Shown in pieces: positions 61,270-64,000 of a stretch of DNA of 64,000 bases. Position numbers and translations under genes: made by a program. The notes beneath the pieces are model-generated. The model was given only the letters and a program-made list of their open reading frames with translations. It was not told where the DNA came from and ran no database searches. Every line of letters starts with the position of its first letter. Within the stretch, counting starts at the first letter, position 1. Origin of the DNA: Podarcis raffonei (Eukaryota; Chordata; Lepidosauria; Squamata; Lacertidae); assembly GCF_027172205.1 (NCBI RefSeq), contig NC_070606.1, forward strand, positions 98,652,534 through 98,716,533, given 5' to 3'.

Positions 61270-62120
61270 TCAGTCTCCCAACAGCACTTCCAAAATGAGG
61301 AGATGCAACCATTTCCTCTTTCTGGATTCTGTTGGCAGAAATTTCCCTGCCCCGTATAACCATGAGCAGCTCATTACATGTCTCATTTTGTGCTAAAGTT
61401 CTGCAGTGAGCTGTTGGGGAGAGGCAAAACCAGAAACAGATGCAGGCACACCATTGTTTTAGATAGGAAAGGCTAATAGCCCTGTGACCCTACTGCCTGA
61501 GGGCATTTGAATCCTGTATTCCTTACTATGCATAACTTACAATAGCCTGGTTAACATCAAACAATGCAACAAACCATGAATTAACAATGGGTTACGCCAG
61601 GATCAAACAAACAATGGCTTGCGTGGGGTGGATGAACAAACCAAGCTCAAGGATCTGCAGGTTAAAACAAAACAAGCCAACAATAAATCATAGCTTCAGA
61701 TCACGGTGTGTTGGCAATAAAATTCAGCTGCTGGGCAGAGTTCACACATAAAGCTAAGCCATGCTTTAATAAACCATAACTTAAAAAACAGTGGTTTAGT
61801 GTTACGTCTGAACCAGACCAGTATCAGTCAAGACATGCTGCATCCTGATAATCAGAGTTCAGCTTCAGTTAAAAACCCAGAAGAGGTGTTAACCCCCCGA
61901 CTGCAAAAGTTGGCAGTGCCACCCTCCCAACCTCAGTCATAAGGAGAATGGGCCCAAGAATCTAATGCAGATCGTTGCAGAACCAGATCGCCCCTCTAAG
62001 TCCAGCATCCTGTTTTCAACAGTAGCCCAAGACTGATTTAACTCCAAGCAATATAATATCAACAGTCATGCAGACTATTTAAGTCAGCAGTGGAAAAAAG
62101 GCCAATTAACTGATTTAAAT
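61270..62120. other. No gene seen; possible old DNA element
   Basis: 61500-61850 is rich in AACAA/CCATG words (AAACCATAAC, GGTTTAGTGTTACG) and may be a decayed DNA transposon. Nothing coding. Confidence 0.35.
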
Positions 62121-62127
62121 CCAGTTT

Positions 62128-62225
62128 TCAATAATAATAATAATAATAATAATAATAATTATTATTATTATTATTTATACCCTGCCCTCCCCAGCCAAGG
62201 CTGGGCTCAGGGCAGCTAACAAGCA
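62128..62225 (-). repeat. (AAT)n(ATT)n palindromic microsatellite at a LINE family B terminus
   Basis: About nine AAT units followed by about six ATT units, then TATACCCTGCCCTCCCCAGC, the reversed family B end. Confidence 0.8.
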
Positions 62226-63052
62226 ATAATATGTATTCAAATTATTAAAATTATATGTCTTCAAATATTTATTTCCTAAACAGTGGTGCAAATCTGAATA
62301 CTAAACCACACCAATTCAACAGCAGAATATTTGTATAGAAAGTTTCGCCCTGACCTTTGAGGCACTGCTAAATTTTGCACACTTTCTCTTTAACTTACAG
62401 AGGAAATGTCTTTAGAATATTCCCAAAATGGGTCTCTGGTAAAACCAGCACACACTACTTTTTGTGAGGCTAAATACAAGAACACAGGAACGACAAGCAT
62501 GGCTCGTCTCGCTCTGCCTTGGCCCATCCCGGCTCTCTTTAAGGTGTTTAATCTACACCACTTAACTTGTTTTGCCAGTACATTAACCGCTTGGTTCACT
62601 TGGTTCACACCCACGCCAACTTCTTTTTGCTGGATCTCATGTTTACGGTGCTGTGTATGGGACTGTGACACAACCACCCCCTGCATTCCTCACTTTATGA
62701 GACAGGGATCAGGGAACCTCAGGCTCTCTCTGCCTGGTCACCAGAACTGGCCACACTCCTCACTGGACCGGTGGTAGAGCATCTGCTACTTGGCTACTTG
62801 CAACCAAGTGATGATGCCTGGGCACCAGGATAGCGCCCGACATCTCCACTTTTTGGAGGTGTTTGCCTGGGGATCATTGGATCTTGACTGTTTTCACAAA
62901 CTAATGCCCCACCCTGTAGAATTCTATCAGTTGTATTTTATCTGCACAATCAGAATGGATTTCTGGAACCAAAATGCTTTTTCTGTGCAGCCTGAGCAGG
63001 AGCAGGAGCCATTAAGTAAAAGAGGTCGGAATAGGCCAATATATATATGGAC
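62226..63052. other. No gene or classified repeat seen
   Basis: A 123-residue open frame here (62406-62777) has no recognisable domain. Considered chance. Confidence 0.4.
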
Positions 63053-63372
63053 CAGGACTGAGCAAACTTTTTCAGCAGGGGGCCAGTCCACTGTCCCTCA
63101 GACCTTGTGGGGGGCCGGACTACATTTTTGGGGGAGAAATGAACAAATTCCTATGCCCCACAAATAACCCAGAGATGCATTTTAAATAAAATAACACATT
63201 CTATTCATGTAAAAACACCAGGCAGGCCCCACAAATAACCCAGAGATGCATTTTAAATAAAAGCACACATTCTACTCATGCAAAAACACGCTGATTCCTG
63301 GACCATCCGCGGGCTGGATTGAGAAGGCGATTGGGCCAGATCTGGCCCCAGGCCTTCGTTTGCCTACCCATG
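63053..63372. mobile_element. hAT MITE, 8-bp TSD
   Basis: Left end CAGGACTGAGCAAAC and right end GTTTGCCTACCCATG, with a perfect ATATGGAC duplication at 63045-63052 and 63373-63380. Confidence 0.9.
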
Positions 63373-63380
63373 ATATGGAC

Positions 63381-64000
63381 TGTCCCGAGATAAAGTGACT
63401 TTTCTTCTTTAAGTTCTCAGAGCTCTTAACTTGAACCTCAGGGTTGTCATCTGAGCTAGCCAGATGTTTAACTGAGAATGATTCACAGTAGGTTCATCAT
63501 TTGAAAAATAAAACTTTAGAGCCGTCTTGCCCAAAAATGCCAACTAGAAATTCCATTCTGGTGACTGTAACCTTGGTTTGAGGAGCCATTTGGCACCTAC
63601 ATAGCTTATATACAGTATATGTGTTTCTAACACTGCCGGGGGGTGGGGGGTGGGAGAGACTCCTACCTGAAACCCTGGAGAGCTGCTGGCAGCCAATGTA
63701 CACCACAGAGCCCCAACATTTCATACCAAGTGGGACGCAAGAGTACATAGACAAGATGGAACCCATGGGCCCTATCCATGCTTCTGGAGTGAAACCCAAC
63801 ATATCTGGAAAAGAGCAGAGCTTTGCACACCTCGGAACAGAGGGAAACAGGAGGTTTGAAAGACAAGAGGCAGAAACTGGTTCCAGGCTGAAAAGCAGAA
63901 CCCATGCAGACCTTTCACAGGTCCAGAATCAAAGGAATGTTTTCTTGTATTGCTAAAGAATGCTTGCCACGGGTTTCAAAGCTGAGTGAAAGTTTGCTAG
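63381..64000. other. No gene or classified repeat seen
   Basis: About 620 bp at the window end with no convincing exon or repeat. Confidence 0.4.

Overview
This window is vertebrate nuclear DNA from a squamate reptile, most likely a lizard and possibly a lacertid. The protein-coding exons are small, split by introns with canonical GT-AG borders, and sit in a sea of squamate repeats: BovB/RTE LINE 3' ends, CR1 and L2/CR1-group LINEs with (TAA)n tails, L1 fragments, Sauria-type tRNA SINEs, a second tRNA-derived SINE family, a tRNA-Lys SINE with a CR1 tail, hAT and Tc1/mariner-like MITEs, and several solo LTRs. The genus-level guess is inference only.

Three genes can be read. ZDHHC19 (minus strand, about 5.9-17.3 kb) encodes a DHHC protein acyltransferase. 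Five N-terminal/catalytic exons are recognised by family similarity, and three further exons that join in frame form a probable lineage-specific C-terminal tail. One expected exon (the one with the NPFD-like motif) was not found. SLC51A (plus strand, 21.86-36.16 kb) encodes OST-alpha, the bile-acid/steroid transporter subunit; all nine coding exons are present and give 346 residues. PCYT1A (minus strand, about 37.05-59.56 kb) encodes CTP:phosphocholine cytidylyltransferase alpha; all eight coding exons are present and give 367 residues, followed by a roughly 4.4 kb 3' UTR that is almost free of repeats. This is the gene neighbourhood of human 3q29. SLC51A and PCYT1A are convergent, with poly(A) sites less than 1 kb apart. 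An IR-1-like nuclear-receptor site lies about 245 bp upstream of the SLC51A start.

Layout: 1-5.9 kb, intergenic repeats with solo LTRs; 5.9-17.3 kb, ZDHHC19; 17.3-21.8 kb, LINEs and the SLC51A upstream region; 21.9-36.2 kb, SLC51A; 36.2-37.05 kb, short repeat-filled gap; 37.05-59.6 kb, PCYT1A; 59.6-64 kb, probably PCYT1A first intron or upstream DNA with more repeats.

The most unusual signal is the relation between L1 insertions and 3' splice sites. In SLC51A exon 8 and ZDHHC19 exon 4, a 5'-truncated antisense L1 landed 11 and 6 bp inside the exon. In each case the 14-15 bp target-site duplication spans the acceptor AG, so the splice site and exon start were copied. The exon remains intact downstream of the L1 and a decoy copy of the acceptor remains upstream. 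Two more antisense L1 5' ends lie about 17 and 55 bp from other acceptors in the same window. The repeats are also strongly nested, and many nests carry readable target-site duplications that give the order of insertion.
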